The translations under genes and the position numbers were made by a program. DNA of 64,000 nt from Mucilaginibacter flavus (GTDB lineage Bacteria > Bacteroidota > Bacteroidia > Sphingobacteriales > Sphingobacteriaceae): NCBI RefSeq assembly GCF_030409315.1, contig NZ_JAUFPS010000038.1, positions 100,009 to 164,008 on the forward strand, written 5' to 3'. Shown in pieces: positions 1-8,207 of the stretch. Within the stretch, counting starts at the first letter, position 1. Every line of letters begins with the position of its first letter. The notes under the pieces are model-generated. The model made no database searches and was not told the origin of the DNA. It worked only from the letters and a program-made list of their open reading frames with translations.

Positions 1-490
1 AATAAAACGGGATATCCTCGCGGTTGTGGAAACCCATGGTTAAAGGCATGTTTGAATATTCCTTAATGCTATTGCGTTTTACGTTAAGCCATTGGTCAAA
101 CTTACCATCGTTACGGGCATTTACCTGATTGGCCCATGAATGCGGTAACGAACTCATCCAGGTAGCCTTGGTATTTTTAATATCCAGGTGAAAAGGCGCG
201 TAAGTTTCGCCCTTTTTGTTGGATTGCAGCCAAACCTTGTTTTTATTAGGCAAATCGATAGCGCGCGGGTCATTGTAACCACGCACTCCTTTCAACATAC
301 CATAAGTATGATCAAACGAGCGGTTTTCCTGCATCAGGATCACCACATGTTCCGCATCCATATAGGTACTGCCGGGTGCCGGGTTAATGGCCATCGCTTT
401 TTGAATAGATTCGGGCAAAATACTGGCCAAACCAGCCGCGCCGGTTAATAATGCCGCTTTCTTAATAAAATCCCGCCTGGTATCGAGCAT
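1..490 (-). CDS. Phospholipase C-like phosphoesterase (PF04185), TAT-exported, 3' part off the window
   Basis: The frame starts at ATG 490 and runs off the left edge, so only about 163 N-terminal residues are visible. The N-terminus has a twin-arginine type signal (TRRDFIKKAALL, then a hydrophobic stretch ending near residue 35). It is followed by VVILMQENRSFDHTYG, the metal-binding signature of the phosphoesterase family that includes phosphocholine-specific phospholipase C and acid phosphatases. Family knowledge: these enzymes are exported and cleave phosphodiester head groups or phosphomonoesters. It lies 100 bp downstream of the FAD oxidoreductase on the same strand and may be the distal gene of that operon. 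Substrate is not readable from the fragment. The family is confident; the phospholipase C subtype is less so. Confidence 0.85.
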   Translation of the reverse strand, partial: MLDTRRDFIKKAALLTGAAGLASILPESIQKAMAINPAPGSTYMDAEHVVILMQENRSFDHTYGMLKGVRGYNDPRAIDLPNKNKVWLQSNKKGETYAPFHLDIKNTKATWMSSLPHSWANQVNARNDGKFDQWLNVKRNSIKEYSNMPLTMGFHNREDIPFY

Positions 491-494
491 GAGT

Positions 495-526
495 ATTGGG
501 GTTGTATGTTATTGGGGTTGTATGTT
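495..526. repeat. Two perfect tandem copies of a 16-bp unit
   Basis: ATTGGGGTTGTATGTT occurs at 495-510 and again at 511-526, directly upstream of the phosphoesterase start codon. It is followed by a related AT-rich stretch up to about 545. It lies in the probable 5' leader of that gene. Confidence 0.85.
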
Positions 527-563
527 ATACGTATTACGTTATACGCTTAAAGTAGTTTTAATG

Positions 564-591
564 TGCTAACTGCAAACTGAGAACTGCCAAC
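564..591. repeat. Degenerate heptamer tandem repeat (TGNNAAC x4)
   Basis: Four consecutive 7-mers read TGCTAAC, TGCAAAC, TGAGAAC and TGCCAAC. Five positions are fixed and two vary. Read on the other strand the unit is GTTNNCA, the same family as the longer array at 63771-63859. The last base falls in the stop codon of the FAD oxidoreductase gene. Confidence 0.8.
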
Positions 592-1715
592 TATGCCCTG
601 GCAGCTATTACTTGCTCGCATAAGCCCAATGATAACGTCATGCCGTTGCCGCCGAGGCCATTGATGATAGTTACGCCCGGTTCAACATCAACAATCAGTT
701 CAGTCGCGCCGTTGGTCATGCGTGGTAAAATACCGTGCCATGATTGCAGCAAACGCCAGTCTTTAAAATTAGCAAAGGTGTGTAAGTAACCGGTAATTAA
801 ATCATTAATAAATGCTTTATCAAAAGGATCGTGTACCAAGCCGTATTCGTGCGAATCGCCTATAGTTAGCTCGCCGTTTCCATTTTGCGATGCCATTACG
901 TGGATGCCCCATTTAAGGTGCGTAGCATAATCCTCTTCATAACGTTTACGCAGCGCTGGTAACGATGGTGCTACCTGGAAACCCGGGTAATGGATCATGG
1001 ATAAACCACCGCAAAGCGAAGGACCAATGCGCCAGCCATCCGGTTGACTAACCAAACGCATCATTTGCAGCTTGCATTTGGTAATTTTAGTTTCTGCAAA
1101 AAGTTCCGGGTATAAAGTTTCAAAATCGGCGCCGCTGCAAACGTAAATCTCGTCGGCCTCCCAGGTGGTTTTGCCCGAGTATACCTTTGGATGCTCAATA
1201 CGGGCGATGGCGGTATTCCAGTGAAATTCTACGCCAAATTTATCGGCCAGGTATTGGGCCACCTGTCCTACCGCCTCGCGCGATTCAATGATCATTTCTT
1301 CGCCGCTCCATAAAGCGCCTTTTAAACCTTCAGTTTTTATAGCGGGTGATTTGGCAAACGCCTCGGCAGGAGTTAGCAAAGCGCAATCGCGGTGTTGTTT
1401 GTTGGCTGCAACATATTCTTCAATTACCTGCAACTCATCATCATGGTAAGCGAGGTGAAACGAGCCAACCTCATCATGCCATATCTTAGCTTCGGTACAA
1501 ATAGTTTTCCAGATGCTGCGCGATAACATAGCTCGTTCATACATTGGTCCGGTAGCCTGCCCAATTGGCCATATCATCCCAAAATTGCGGATGGATGCGC
1601 CAACCGCGCGTTCGTTGCGTTCAAATATGGTTACCTTGTAGCCACGCGTGGCCAAAGCGCGTGAAGTGGCCAGGCCAACAATGCCTGCGCCTATAACTAT
1701 TGCATTTTTGTTCAT
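591..1715 (-). CDS. TIGR03364-type FAD-dependent oxidoreductase (phosphonate-associated DAO family)
   Basis: This 374-aa protein has an N-terminal Rossmann dinucleotide-binding motif (GAGIVG, residues 9-14) followed by FERNERAVGASIRNFGM, typical of DAO-fold amine or amino-acid oxidases. The C-terminus has a second FAD-contact motif (INGLGGNGMTLSLGL). The overall pattern matches the family that is syntenic with phosphonatase-like hydrolases and phosphonate transporters; characterised relatives oxidise 2-aminoethylphosphonate-type amines to phosphonoacetaldehyde. The start is ATG 1715, inside an octamer repeat that also carries the stop of the upstream transporter gene (stop at 1731-1733), so the two genes are tightly coupled. 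No phosphonatase (PhnX) is visible in the window. Family assignment is good; the exact amine substrate is inference. Confidence 0.8.
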   Translation of the reverse strand: MNKNAIVIGAGIVGLATSRALATRGYKVTIFERNERAVGASIRNFGMIWPIGQATGPMYERAMLSRSIWKTICTEAKIWHDEVGSFHLAYHDDELQVIEEYVAANKQHRDCALLTPAEAFAKSPAIKTEGLKGALWSGEEMIIESREAVGQVAQYLADKFGVEFHWNTAIARIEHPKVYSGKTTWEADEIYVCSGADFETLYPELFAETKITKCKLQMMRLVSQPDGWRIGPSLCGGLSMIHYPGFQVAPSLPALRKRYEEDYATHLKWGIHVMASQNGNGELTIGDSHEYGLVHDPFDKAFINDLITGYLHTFANFKDWRLLQSWHGILPRMTNGATELIVDVEPGVTIINGLGGNGMTLSLGLCEQVIAARA

Positions 1716-1742
1716 TGGTTCAATGGTTCATTAGTTCATTGG
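1711..1742. repeat. Octamer tandem repeat at a stop/start junction
   Basis: Four 8-bp units (TTCATTGG, TTCAATGG, TTCATTAG, TTCATTGG) span the TAA stop of the transporter gene and the ATG start of the oxidoreductase gene on the minus strand. A change of copy number would alter the spacing between the two genes or the transporter C-terminus. Confidence 0.85.
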
Positions 1743-3065
1743 GCCTGTCACCAGGTCAATGTTTTCATTTTGACTTTTTAATTTTGAATTTTGACTTGCC
1801 CGATAGCTCTGCAGGAAATACAACAACGATAGTACACCACATACACCGCCCACTACCGCTACAATCATTACACCTTCTTTAAAAAATGTGCCCCAGCTAA
1901 TGGTTGGGCGGCCTAATTCTTTAATGAGCAGGATGCTCACGCTGCCCAGGTAGCCCATCGAATCGGCTATGTACATAATGAAGCCTACGTTGCTGCGGTA
2001 GTTGAATGTGGCTATCATCCTGTCGAAAAATATGGCGTTGTAGGGTACGTAGCCCATATAAAGCCCGAGGCCGGCCATGGTCATCCAGCTAACAGGTCCA
2101 ATCATTTTAAGGGTGAATAGCAACGTTGAGCCGCCCACCAGTACACAGCCACCAATAATAAACAGGTGAATGATGCTGAACGCGCGCACATTCTTTTTAA
2201 CCAGGATAAGCAAGCTCATGCCAACCAAAACCGTTACGGATATAATAGAATCGATGCCTGTATAAATGCTGTTGCTTTTTACACCAAAATCAGCCCAGAT
2301 CTCCACCTCAAAATTATCACGTACATCGCGCATAATGGTTAACAGTACATAGATAATTAGGGTGAGGATAATGCCCGGTAAAAACCGCATCAGGAATTGT
2401 TTACGCTCGGCGGCATTCATTGGGCTGCGCTCTGCACGCAACTGCTTGTCTTCGGCAGTTGGAGCAGGCATCAGTTCAATACAAAACACAAATATTAATA
2501 GGGGTATTACAAAGATAGCGCCGGTTAAAAACGGCATAAGATATTCATTTACATGAAAAACTGTCAGCAACGTGCGGCCAACGGTTTTTACAAATCCGGA
2601 AGCAAAAATAAGACTGATAGATAACACCGCCGCCATAAACTCTGTTGAACGGCGACCTTCCAGGTATCCGAAAACTAATCCCCAGATAAGGCCCAAAGGA
2701 AAACCATTAACAAATAGAAAAACAATATTGAAAGGCGCGGGCACAAAAGCGAAGGCCAACAACGCCGCCCAGGCAATGCAGATAAGCGTTAAAATATAGC
2801 GAGCCCTATTTTTGCTGTTTACCTCGGCAATAAAGCGGATACCGTAAAATTTGCTTGCCGTGTAACCCACCACCTGGGCTATTACCAACCATACCTTATA
2901 ATCGATATGTAAATATTGCTGCCCGGTAAAAGTACCGGCCGCAAAAGCCTTACGAAACGCGTACATGGACGTGTACAAACCAAAAGCCGATACCGCCGCC
3001 ATTACTGACAATAGTGAATACGGCCACCGGGCTACCTTAACACGCAGTTGATCCATCAGTTTCAT
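1731..3065 (-). CDS. DUF5690 family MFS-like membrane transporter
   Basis: This 444-aa protein has about twelve hydrophobic segments spread along its length, with a loop of charged residues near the middle (around residues 205-225), as in 6+6 major-facilitator transporters. The N-terminal LLSVMAAVSAFGLYTSMYAF and the MGYVPYNAIFFDR segment are typical of the Bacteroidota DUF5690 family. It directly precedes the FAD oxidoreductase, so I infer that it carries an organophosphonate or phosphate-type solute across the inner membrane. The last 20 or so residues are polar (rich in S, N, K) and are encoded partly by a degenerate heptamer repeat at 1768-1795, so this tail is probably not functional core. 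Start ATG at 3065. Confidence 0.8.
   Translation of the reverse strand: MKLMDQLRVKVARWPYSLLSVMAAVSAFGLYTSMYAFRKAFAAGTFTGQQYLHIDYKVWLVIAQVVGYTASKFYGIRFIAEVNSKNRARYILTLICIAWAALLAFAFVPAPFNIVFLFVNGFPLGLIWGLVFGYLEGRRSTEFMAAVLSISLIFASGFVKTVGRTLLTVFHVNEYLMPFLTGAIFVIPLLIFVFCIELMPAPTAEDKQLRAERSPMNAAERKQFLMRFLPGIILTLIIYVLLTIMRDVRDNFEVEIWADFGVKSNSIYTGIDSIISVTVLVGMSLLILVKKNVRAFSIIHLFIIGGCVLVGGSTLLFTLKMIGPVSWMTMAGLGLYMGYVPYNAIFFDRMIATFNYRSNVGFIMYIADSMGYLGSVSILLIKELGRPTISWGTFFKEGVMIVAVVGGVCGVLSLLYFLQSYRASQNSKLKSQNENIDLVTGPMN
1768..1795. repeat. Degenerate heptamer repeat inside the transporter 3' end
   Basis: Four 7-mers read TTTTGAC, TTTTTAA, TTTTGAA and TTTTGAC on the plus strand. They encode part of the polar C-terminal tail of the DUF5690 protein. 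The period is again 7 nt, out of step with codons. Confidence 0.7.
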
Positions 3066-3121
3066 AAGCCTAAACGGTTTACAGTGTAAACACCTAAATT
3101 AACACTCTTAATCAAAATACA

Positions 3122-3144
3122 AAAGTTTAGCAATACTAAACTTT
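3122..3144. promoter_or_regulatory. Palindromic operator candidate upstream of the DUF5690 transporter operon
   Basis: A perfect 9-bp inverted repeat, AAAGTTTAG and CTAAACTTT, is separated by 5 nt (CAATA). It lies 57-79 bp upstream of the transporter start, and similar sequence recurs in front of the SusC gene at 4825-4846 and 4865-4885. The adjacent XRE-cupin regulator is the obvious candidate binder. This is inference from position and symmetry. Confidence 0.6.
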
Positions 3145-3190
3145 ATTTATGAACGAGAAACTAAGTTTGTGTTAAGGTTTGGTTAAGGAT

Positions 3191-3218
3191 GGTGAGTGGT
3201 GAGCTGTGAATGGTGAGT
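3191..3218. repeat. Heptamer repeat, inverted partner of the ACTCACC array
   Basis: GGTGAGT, GGTGAGC, TGTGAAT and GGTGAGT follow one another. The unit is the reverse complement of the ACTCACC unit arrayed at 3294-3380, so a transcript across both could fold into a long stem. Confidence 0.8.
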
Positions 3219-3293
3219 AGTTTTTTGTCTGAACCGCGATTAAACAGATTTATCGGATTGACAGAATTTTTGATTAATTTGATGGGCATTTTC

Positions 3294-3380
3294 ACTCACC
3301 ACTCACCACTCACCACTCACCACTCACCACTCACCACTCACCACTCACCACTCACCACTCACCACTCACCACTCACCACT
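3294..3380. repeat. Heptanucleotide microsatellite, ACTCACC x12.4
   Basis: Twelve perfect copies of ACTCACC plus a partial unit (ACT) abut the stop codon of the XRE-cupin gene (TGA at 3381-3383, minus strand). There are no spacers, so this is a simple tandem repeat and not a CRISPR. Perfect arrays of this length are prone to slippage. Confidence 0.97.
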
Positions 3381-3959
3381 TCATTTCTTTTCCTCAAAAA
3401 AATAAATCACCAGCATGCTGGCTTTGGTTTTGCCAAGATTTTTGGGGGTGTGCGATATGCGACCGTCAAAGAGCATGGAGTCACCTTCGTTTAGCATAAT
3501 CTTTTCGTGGTTAAACTGATATTCAATCTGCCCTTGTAAAACATACTTATATTCAAAGGCTTCTGTTTCAACCATAGGGCGCTCGGCATCAGGTTCTAAC
3601 TCAAGGATCACAATATCAATGGTTGATTTACTGATGGATTGTGTAAATATGCGCTGGTAGTGGAAACCGTGGGCATGTTCCTTTTCAAAATGTTCATACT
3701 CGGCTTTACGCTTTACTAATATAGGTACGGGATTATCTTTTGAACGGATATCTTTAAAAAACTCGTTCATATCAATTTCCAATGCCTTAATAATATCTAT
3801 TAAAACGATGAGTGATGGTATGGTGCGGCTGTTCTCTATCTGTGATATTAATCCCTTGCTCACATTAGCCCTGATAGCCAATTCCTGAACAGTTATGTTT
3901 TTTTCGCGGCGGCGTTCCTTTATCCGGTTACTGATCTGGATCAGTATATCTTGTTCCAT
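3381..3959 (-). CDS. XRE-family transcriptional regulator with C-terminal cupin domain
   Basis: From ATG 3959 the protein has 192 residues. An N-terminal helix-turn-helix of the Cro/C1 type covers roughly residues 8-65 (ELAIRANVSKGLISQIENS). A C-terminal cupin barrel follows (EYKYVLQGQIEYQF, then LNEGDSMLFDGRISHTPKN). Upstream in-frame codons to 4055 look non-coding and lie in the divergent promoter, so I chose 3959. Regulators of this architecture usually sense small ligands through the cupin and control adjacent catabolic genes. It sits between the transporter/oxidase operon and the divergent phnZ-susCD genes, so I infer that it controls the phosphonate locus and probably itself. Confidence 0.88.
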   Translation of the reverse strand: MEQDILIQISNRIKERRREKNITVQELAIRANVSKGLISQIENSRTIPSLIVLIDIIKALEIDMNEFFKDIRSKDNPVPILVKRKAEYEHFEKEHAHGFHYQRIFTQSISKSTIDIVILELEPDAERPMVETEAFEYKYVLQGQIEYQFNHEKIMLNEGDSMLFDGRISHTPKNLGKTKASMLVIYFFEEKK

Positions 3960-4156
3960 CGTGTTTAGTATTGGTAAACTTTTGCAAAGTAAATAATTAG
4001 CTTTTTTATGCAAAATGATTTTTATGTTAATAAAGGTTAAATGCGCTTTACACATGCAGCCATTAAGCTGTTTATGGTTTGCGATAATTCATAAACACTT
4101 AATAATATCATAACTTGCATATCTTTTATTTGCAATAAAACAAAAAATTTACTGCT
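3960..4156. promoter_or_regulatory. Divergent promoter region between the XRE regulator and phnZ
   Basis: This 197-bp AT-rich stretch separates the divergent starts. It contains a near-palindrome, ACTTTTGCAAAGT (about 3977-3989), and further TTTGCA-type words, which may be binding sites. No full match to the 3122-3144 palindrome is visible here. A TATCTTTT at about 4120, close to the Bacteroidota -7 consensus TAnnTTTG, may serve phnZ. Confidence 0.4.
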
Positions 4157-4741
4157 ATGAGCTATTCTGCATATGACCCCCATGCCGTTGTAAAAGAAGT
4201 ATTTTCATTATATGAAAAGTTTGGAGATGAAGACTATATAGGCGAACCTGTTTCACAGCTGGAACATATGTCGCAGGCGGCAGCGCTTGCCCAGGCCGAA
4301 GGTTACGATGACGAGGTAGTATTAGCGGCATTTTTTCATGATATAGGCCACTTGTGCACCGAAGCCGGTGAAGCTGAAAGCATGGACGGCATGGGTAATG
4401 TAGACCATGAGCAGATTGGAGCCGACTTTTTATTGGAACGCGGTTTTTCTGAACGGGTAGCCAACCTGGTACAAGGCCACGTTATCGCTAAACGATACCT
4501 TACCTATAAATATCCTGAATATTATAATCGCCTGTCTGACGCCAGCAAAGCCACCCTTAATTTCCAGGGCGGAGTGATGACGGAAGACGAAGCTTCTGAT
4601 TTTGAGTTAAATCCCGATGCTGAACTAATCATCAGGTTACGTTACTGGGATGATATGGCTAAAGAGATGCATGTACCGGTTGATAACATCCAACATTTAA
4701 AAAACATTGCACTTACTCATTTACAGCAAGTTAACTCTTAA
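4157..4741 (+). CDS. phnZ: PhnZ-type HD-domain mixed-valent diiron oxygenase (phosphonate C-P cleavage)
   Basis: This 194-aa HD-domain protein carries the diiron ligand set of PhnZ: H37, the H61-D62 pair in FFHDIGH, H65, H84, H108 and D165 (YWDDMAKE). It also has the lid motif YIGE (Tyr27, Glu30) that corresponds to Tyr24/Glu27 of characterised PhnZ. Family knowledge: PhnZ oxidatively cleaves (R)-1-hydroxy-2-aminoethylphosphonate to glycine and phosphate after PhnY* hydroxylates 2-aminoethylphosphonate. No 2-oxoglutarate-dependent PhnY* is visible in the window, so the hydroxylated substrate must come from elsewhere or the enzyme uses a different phosphonate. It is followed by a strong hairpin and then the SusC/SusD pair on the same strand. 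Confidence 0.85.
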   Translation: MSYSAYDPHAVVKEVFSLYEKFGDEDYIGEPVSQLEHMSQAAALAQAEGYDDEVVLAAFFHDIGHLCTEAGEAESMDGMGNVDHEQIGADFLLERGFSERVANLVQGHVIAKRYLTYKYPEYYNRLSDASKATLNFQGGVMTEDEASDFELNPDAELIIRLRYWDDMAKEMHVPVDNIQHLKNIALTHLQQVNS

Positions 4742-4754
4742 AACCTGATATTAA

Positions 4755-4793
4755 GTTTTTGTAACGGAAGTGTGATATTTCCGTTACAAAAAC
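4755..4793 (+). terminator. Rho-independent-like hairpin after phnZ
   Basis: A perfect 15-bp stem, GTTTTTGTAACGGAA and its complement, encloses a 9-nt loop 14 bp after the phnZ stop codon. T and A runs at the stem base would allow termination in both directions. It probably separates phnZ from the susC-like transcript. Confidence 0.75.
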
Positions 4794-4824
4794 CGCCTGC
4801 TTAACACTGGGTGAACAAAAGCTT

Positions 4825-4885
4825 AAGTATAGCTTAATACTAAATTGGTTTACTAATAATAAACAAAGTTTAGCATTGCTGTATG
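4825..4885. promoter_or_regulatory. Operator-like sites upstream of the SusC gene
   Basis: Two sequences resemble the palindrome at 3122-3144. One is AAGTATAGC-TT-AATACTAAATT at 4825-4846. The other is AAAGTTTAG followed by CATTGCT at 4865-4879, which matches the left half-site exactly and the centre partly. They lie 35-96 bp before the SusC start, so both arms of the locus may answer to one regulator. Confidence 0.45.
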
Positions 4886-4920
4886 AAAAAAGCAAATATT
4901 TCACCCTTAAATTTTAGCAG

Positions 4921-7900
4921 ATGAACAAGTTTTACCAGAGATTAAAAACCGTTATTACGGTTTTGTTATTTTGTATTGCGCCATCTATACTAATGGCCCA
5001 AAGCAAAATAAGCGGTACAGTTACCGACGAAAACCACTTACCAGTGCCCGGTGTAAGTGTACGTATTAAAGATCAAAACAAAGGTACGGTTACCGATATT
5101 GAGGGCCGTTACATCATTTCGGCAAGTGCCGGCCAAACATTGGTATTTTCTTTTATTGGTTACACTCCACAAAACATCGTGGTTGCCGATAAAAACCTGA
5201 TCAATGTAAGCTTGAACGGAGACAACAAAGTTTTAAACGAGGTAGTTGTTACCGCCCTTGGTATTAAAAAAGAAACCCGCCGTATTGGTTACGCTATTCA
5301 AACCGTTCAAGGCGATGCTTTAACTACCGCCCGCGATCCTAACCCTATTACTGGTTTAATTGGTAAAGTTGCTGGTGTATCGGTTGGCCCATCTGCCGAG
5401 TTATTAGGTAACCCTAACGTATTGATCAGGGGTAACCAGGTGTCATTATATGTAGTTGATGGTTTCCCTATCAACACGGATACCTATAACATCAGCCCCG
5501 ATGATATTGAAACTTATACCGTATTAAAAGGCCCTGCCGCCGCTGCCCTTTACGGTAGCCGTGCGCAGTATGGTGCTATTTTAATTACCACTAAAAAAGG
5601 TGCCAAAAACAAAAAAGGTTTAACTGTAGATATCAATAGCAGTACCGTATTAAATTCAGGTTTCTTAGCTTTCCCACGCACCCAAAACTCTTTCGGACCA
5701 GGTGAAAACACCTTTTACGAATTTGTTGACGGTAAAGGTGGTGCTCCAGGTGGTGTTGATGGTGACTATGACGTTTGGGGACCGTACTTTGCAGGTCAGT
5801 TAATACCTCAATATGATAGCCCTGTCATCAACGGCGTTCGCCAGGGCACCCCATGGACCGCTCGTGGTAAAGACAACTTGAAAAACTTTCTAAAGGTAGG
5901 CTCACAAACCAATAACAACGTTGCATTAGGTGTAGTTGGTGATAATTATGTAACCCGTTTTTCGGTTTCACAACAACACCAAACCAGCTATATTCCTTCA
6001 CAATACCTGAATATAGCTAATGCTAACTTATACGCTTCATTTACACCTACCCCAAACTTAACCTTTGAGGGCAATATTGACTTTAACAGGCAATCAACTG
6101 ATAACTTTCCAGACGTTCAATACGGGCCTAACAGTATTATTTATAATATTGCTATATGGACCGGTGCCGATTGGGATGTTAACGCACCAGATATTAAAGC
6201 TATTTGGCAGCCTGGTAAAATTGGTGTTCAATCACAATTTGAAGAGTACCAGCGCTACCATAACCCCTATTTGTTAACCCAAAAATGGACCCGCGGTCAT
6301 TACAAAAACGATACTTACGGTTACCTTGGTGGTACTTACAAATTCAATGATAACCTGAATTTAAGGTTACGTTCGCAAATTGACACCTATAATATTCTAC
6401 GCACAGAAGATCTACCTTTCAGCGCCCACCCTTATGGTCGTGAAGGCAACCAAGGCGATTACCGTGAAGATCGCAGGAATTTATTTGACAACAACACCGA
6501 GTTAATTTTAAACTACAACTACACAATTAAGAATTTCTTAAATCTATCGGGTTTAGTAGGTTCAAACCTGCGTAGTATGAGCTACAATTCAAGCTGGGTA
6601 TCAACAGATTATTTGAACGTACCAGAAGTTTACGCTTTCAGCAACTCAAAAAATCCTATCCAGGCTACCAGCTTTAACTCAGCTGAAAGAATATTAAGTT
6701 TCTACGCATCATTAGATATGTCGTTCGGCAAATATGCTACCTTATCTGGTACTTACCGTAGGGACAGATCAAGCGCCTTCCAAAACGCCACAACTTATAA
6801 CTACCCAAGTGTTTCGGCAGCAACTGTAATTTCTGATTATATTAAACTACCGGAAGTTATATCATTCCTGAAAGCACGTGGATCATACGCCAACGTAAGG
6901 GAAGATAAATCAAGTCCAACTATAGGCCCTGCTCCATTTAGCTCAATTACCGCTTTTGGTGGTAGCACTGGTCCATCATTGTTTAATAATCCACTGGGCT
7001 ACGGTTCTACTTATACTTCGCCATATAATGGTCCTGATTATTCGCTAAACCCGTCTTATTCAACAAGTAAACCATACAACAATACAACGGCTGGTTACGC
7101 AACTAATTCCTTGTATATCAACAACATTAAAACATCTACCCGTCTAAATTTCGAGGAAGGCTTTGATATCAAGTTTTTACAAAACCGCTTAGGCCTAAGT
7201 GCTACCGCTTTCCAATATGTTGATGGGCCAAGAGTATTTGCAAGTGCAATTTCAACTGCATCTGGTTACAATACATTATACTTAAATACTTTAAAAACCA
7301 AACGTTCTGGTTATGAAGGATCATTAGAAGGTACACCTATTAAAAATTTGGGTGGCTTTACCTGGAATGTATTGGTTAACGTATCAAACAACAAAGAGGT
7401 GTTTAAAGAGTTGCCTCCGGGTCAAAACGGCACGTACTTAAATTATTACAGTGTAGGCGACCGCACCGATATTTTACGTGGCAGCAAATTCTTAAGAACC
7501 ACAAGCGGCCAGATCATTAATGACGCGGCTGGTAAACCATTATCAGTTGGTGGTCAGGTATTAGGTCATGAAAATGCCAATTATAGCTGGAGCATTGCAA
7601 ATAACATCCGCTACAAAAGCTTTAGCCTGGGCTTCCAGTTTGATGGTTCTGTTGGTGGTGTTATTATTGATTATATGCACAACAAAACCATGCGTGGCGG
7701 TTCAAACATTGAAACAGCAACAGGTGCCCTTGGCGACGCCCGTTACCAGGATTGGAAAAACTTTGGTGTAGCTGGTTATAACGGTACTTATGTTGGTCCG
7801 GGTGTAAACGTATCAAATGGTACAGCTATCAACCTTGATTCAAAAACAGGCGCTATCTTAAATTATTCTGCTTTACAATTTGCACAAAATAAGCAAACTG

Positions 7901-8199
7901 CACTGGTTCAGGATTATGTAAGTAAATATTACAATGTTGATGAATCAAACCTGATGAGCAAAACCTTCTCAAAATTACGTGAGATTAGTTTAAGCTACGA
8001 TTTGCCAAAAGGTTGGTTGCAAAAATCATTTATCCAAAAGATCTCTGCATCGCTTTATGGCCGTAACTTGTTGTACTTCTATAAAGATAAACGCTTTAAA
8101 GATGTGGATCTTGATCAATACAACGGCGCCCAGGCTTCAACTGTATTGCAGTCGCCAACAGTACGTAGCTACGGCTTCAACTTAAATTTATCATTCTAA
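4921..8199 (+). CDS. SusC/RagA-family TonB-dependent outer-membrane transporter
   Basis: This 1092-aa protein has a signal peptide (about residues 1-26, ending ILMAQ). A carboxypeptidase-regulatory-like beta-sandwich follows (KISGTVTDENHLPVPGVSVR, about 29-105), then the NEVVVTALGIKKE segment, a plug domain (to about residue 230, with LYVVDGFPI and AAALYGSRAQYGAILITTKK) and a long beta-barrel ending in an aromatic residue. This is the SusC architecture that pairs with a SusD-type lipoprotein to import oligomers. The SusD partner starts 8 bp downstream. The neighbouring genes are phosphoesterases and phosphonate enzymes, so I infer a phosphorus-containing substrate rather than a plain glycan. 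It lacks an N-terminal STN domain, so FecR/sigma signalling through it is unlikely. Confidence 0.93.
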   Translation: MNKFYQRLKTVITVLLFCIAPSILMAQSKISGTVTDENHLPVPGVSVRIKDQNKGTVTDIEGRYIISASAGQTLVFSFIGYTPQNIVVADKNLINVSLNGDNKVLNEVVVTALGIKKETRRIGYAIQTVQGDALTTARDPNPITGLIGKVAGVSVGPSAELLGNPNVLIRGNQVSLYVVDGFPINTDTYNISPDDIETYTVLKGPAAAALYGSRAQYGAILITTKKGAKNKKGLTVDINSSTVLNSGFLAFPRTQNSFGPGENTFYEFVDGKGGAPGGVDGDYDVWGPYFAGQLIPQYDSPVINGVRQGTPWTARGKDNLKNFLKVGSQTNNNVALGVVGDNYVTRFSVSQQHQTSYIPSQYLNIANANLYASFTPTPNLTFEGNIDFNRQSTDNFPDVQYGPNSIIYNIAIWTGADWDVNAPDIKAIWQPGKIGVQSQFEEYQRYHNPYLLTQKWTRGHYKNDTYGYLGGTYKFNDNLNLRLRSQIDTYNILRTEDLPFSAHPYGREGNQGDYREDRRNLFDNNTELILNYNYTIKNFLNLSGLVGSNLRSMSYNSSWVSTDYLNVPEVYAFSNSKNPIQATSFNSAERILSFYASLDMSFGKYATLSGTYRRDRSSAFQNATTYNYPSVSAATVISDYIKLPEVISFLKARGSYANVREDKSSPTIGPAPFSSITAFGGSTGPSLFNNPLGYGSTYTSPYNGPDYSLNPSYSTSKPYNNTTAGYATNSLYINNIKTSTRLNFEEGFDIKFLQNRLGLSATAFQYVDGPRVFASAISTASGYNTLYLNTLKTKRSGYEGSLEGTPIKNLGGFTWNVLVNVSNNKEVFKELPPGQNGTYLNYYSVGDRTDILRGSKFLRTTSGQIINDAAGKPLSVGGQVLGHENANYSWSIANNIRYKSFSLGFQFDGSVGGVIIDYMHNKTMRGGSNIETATGALGDARYQDWKNFGVAGYNGTYVGPGVNVSNGTAINLDSKTGAILNYSALQFAQNKQTALVQDYVSKYYNVDESNLMSKTFSKLREISLSYDLPKGWLQKSFIQKISASLYGRNLLYFYKDKRFKDVDLDQYNGAQASTVLQSPTVRSYGFNLNLSF

Positions 8200-8207
8200 A
8201 ATAACAG

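Noticed and set aside
3294..3380. Possible CRISPR array
   Set aside because: The 7-bp units are contiguous with no spacers, and no cas genes are nearby; it is a microsatellite.
3210..3494. 94-codon frame on the plus strand with a THHSPL repeat
   Set aside because: It is the translated ACTCACC microsatellite plus antisense of the XRE-cupin gene.
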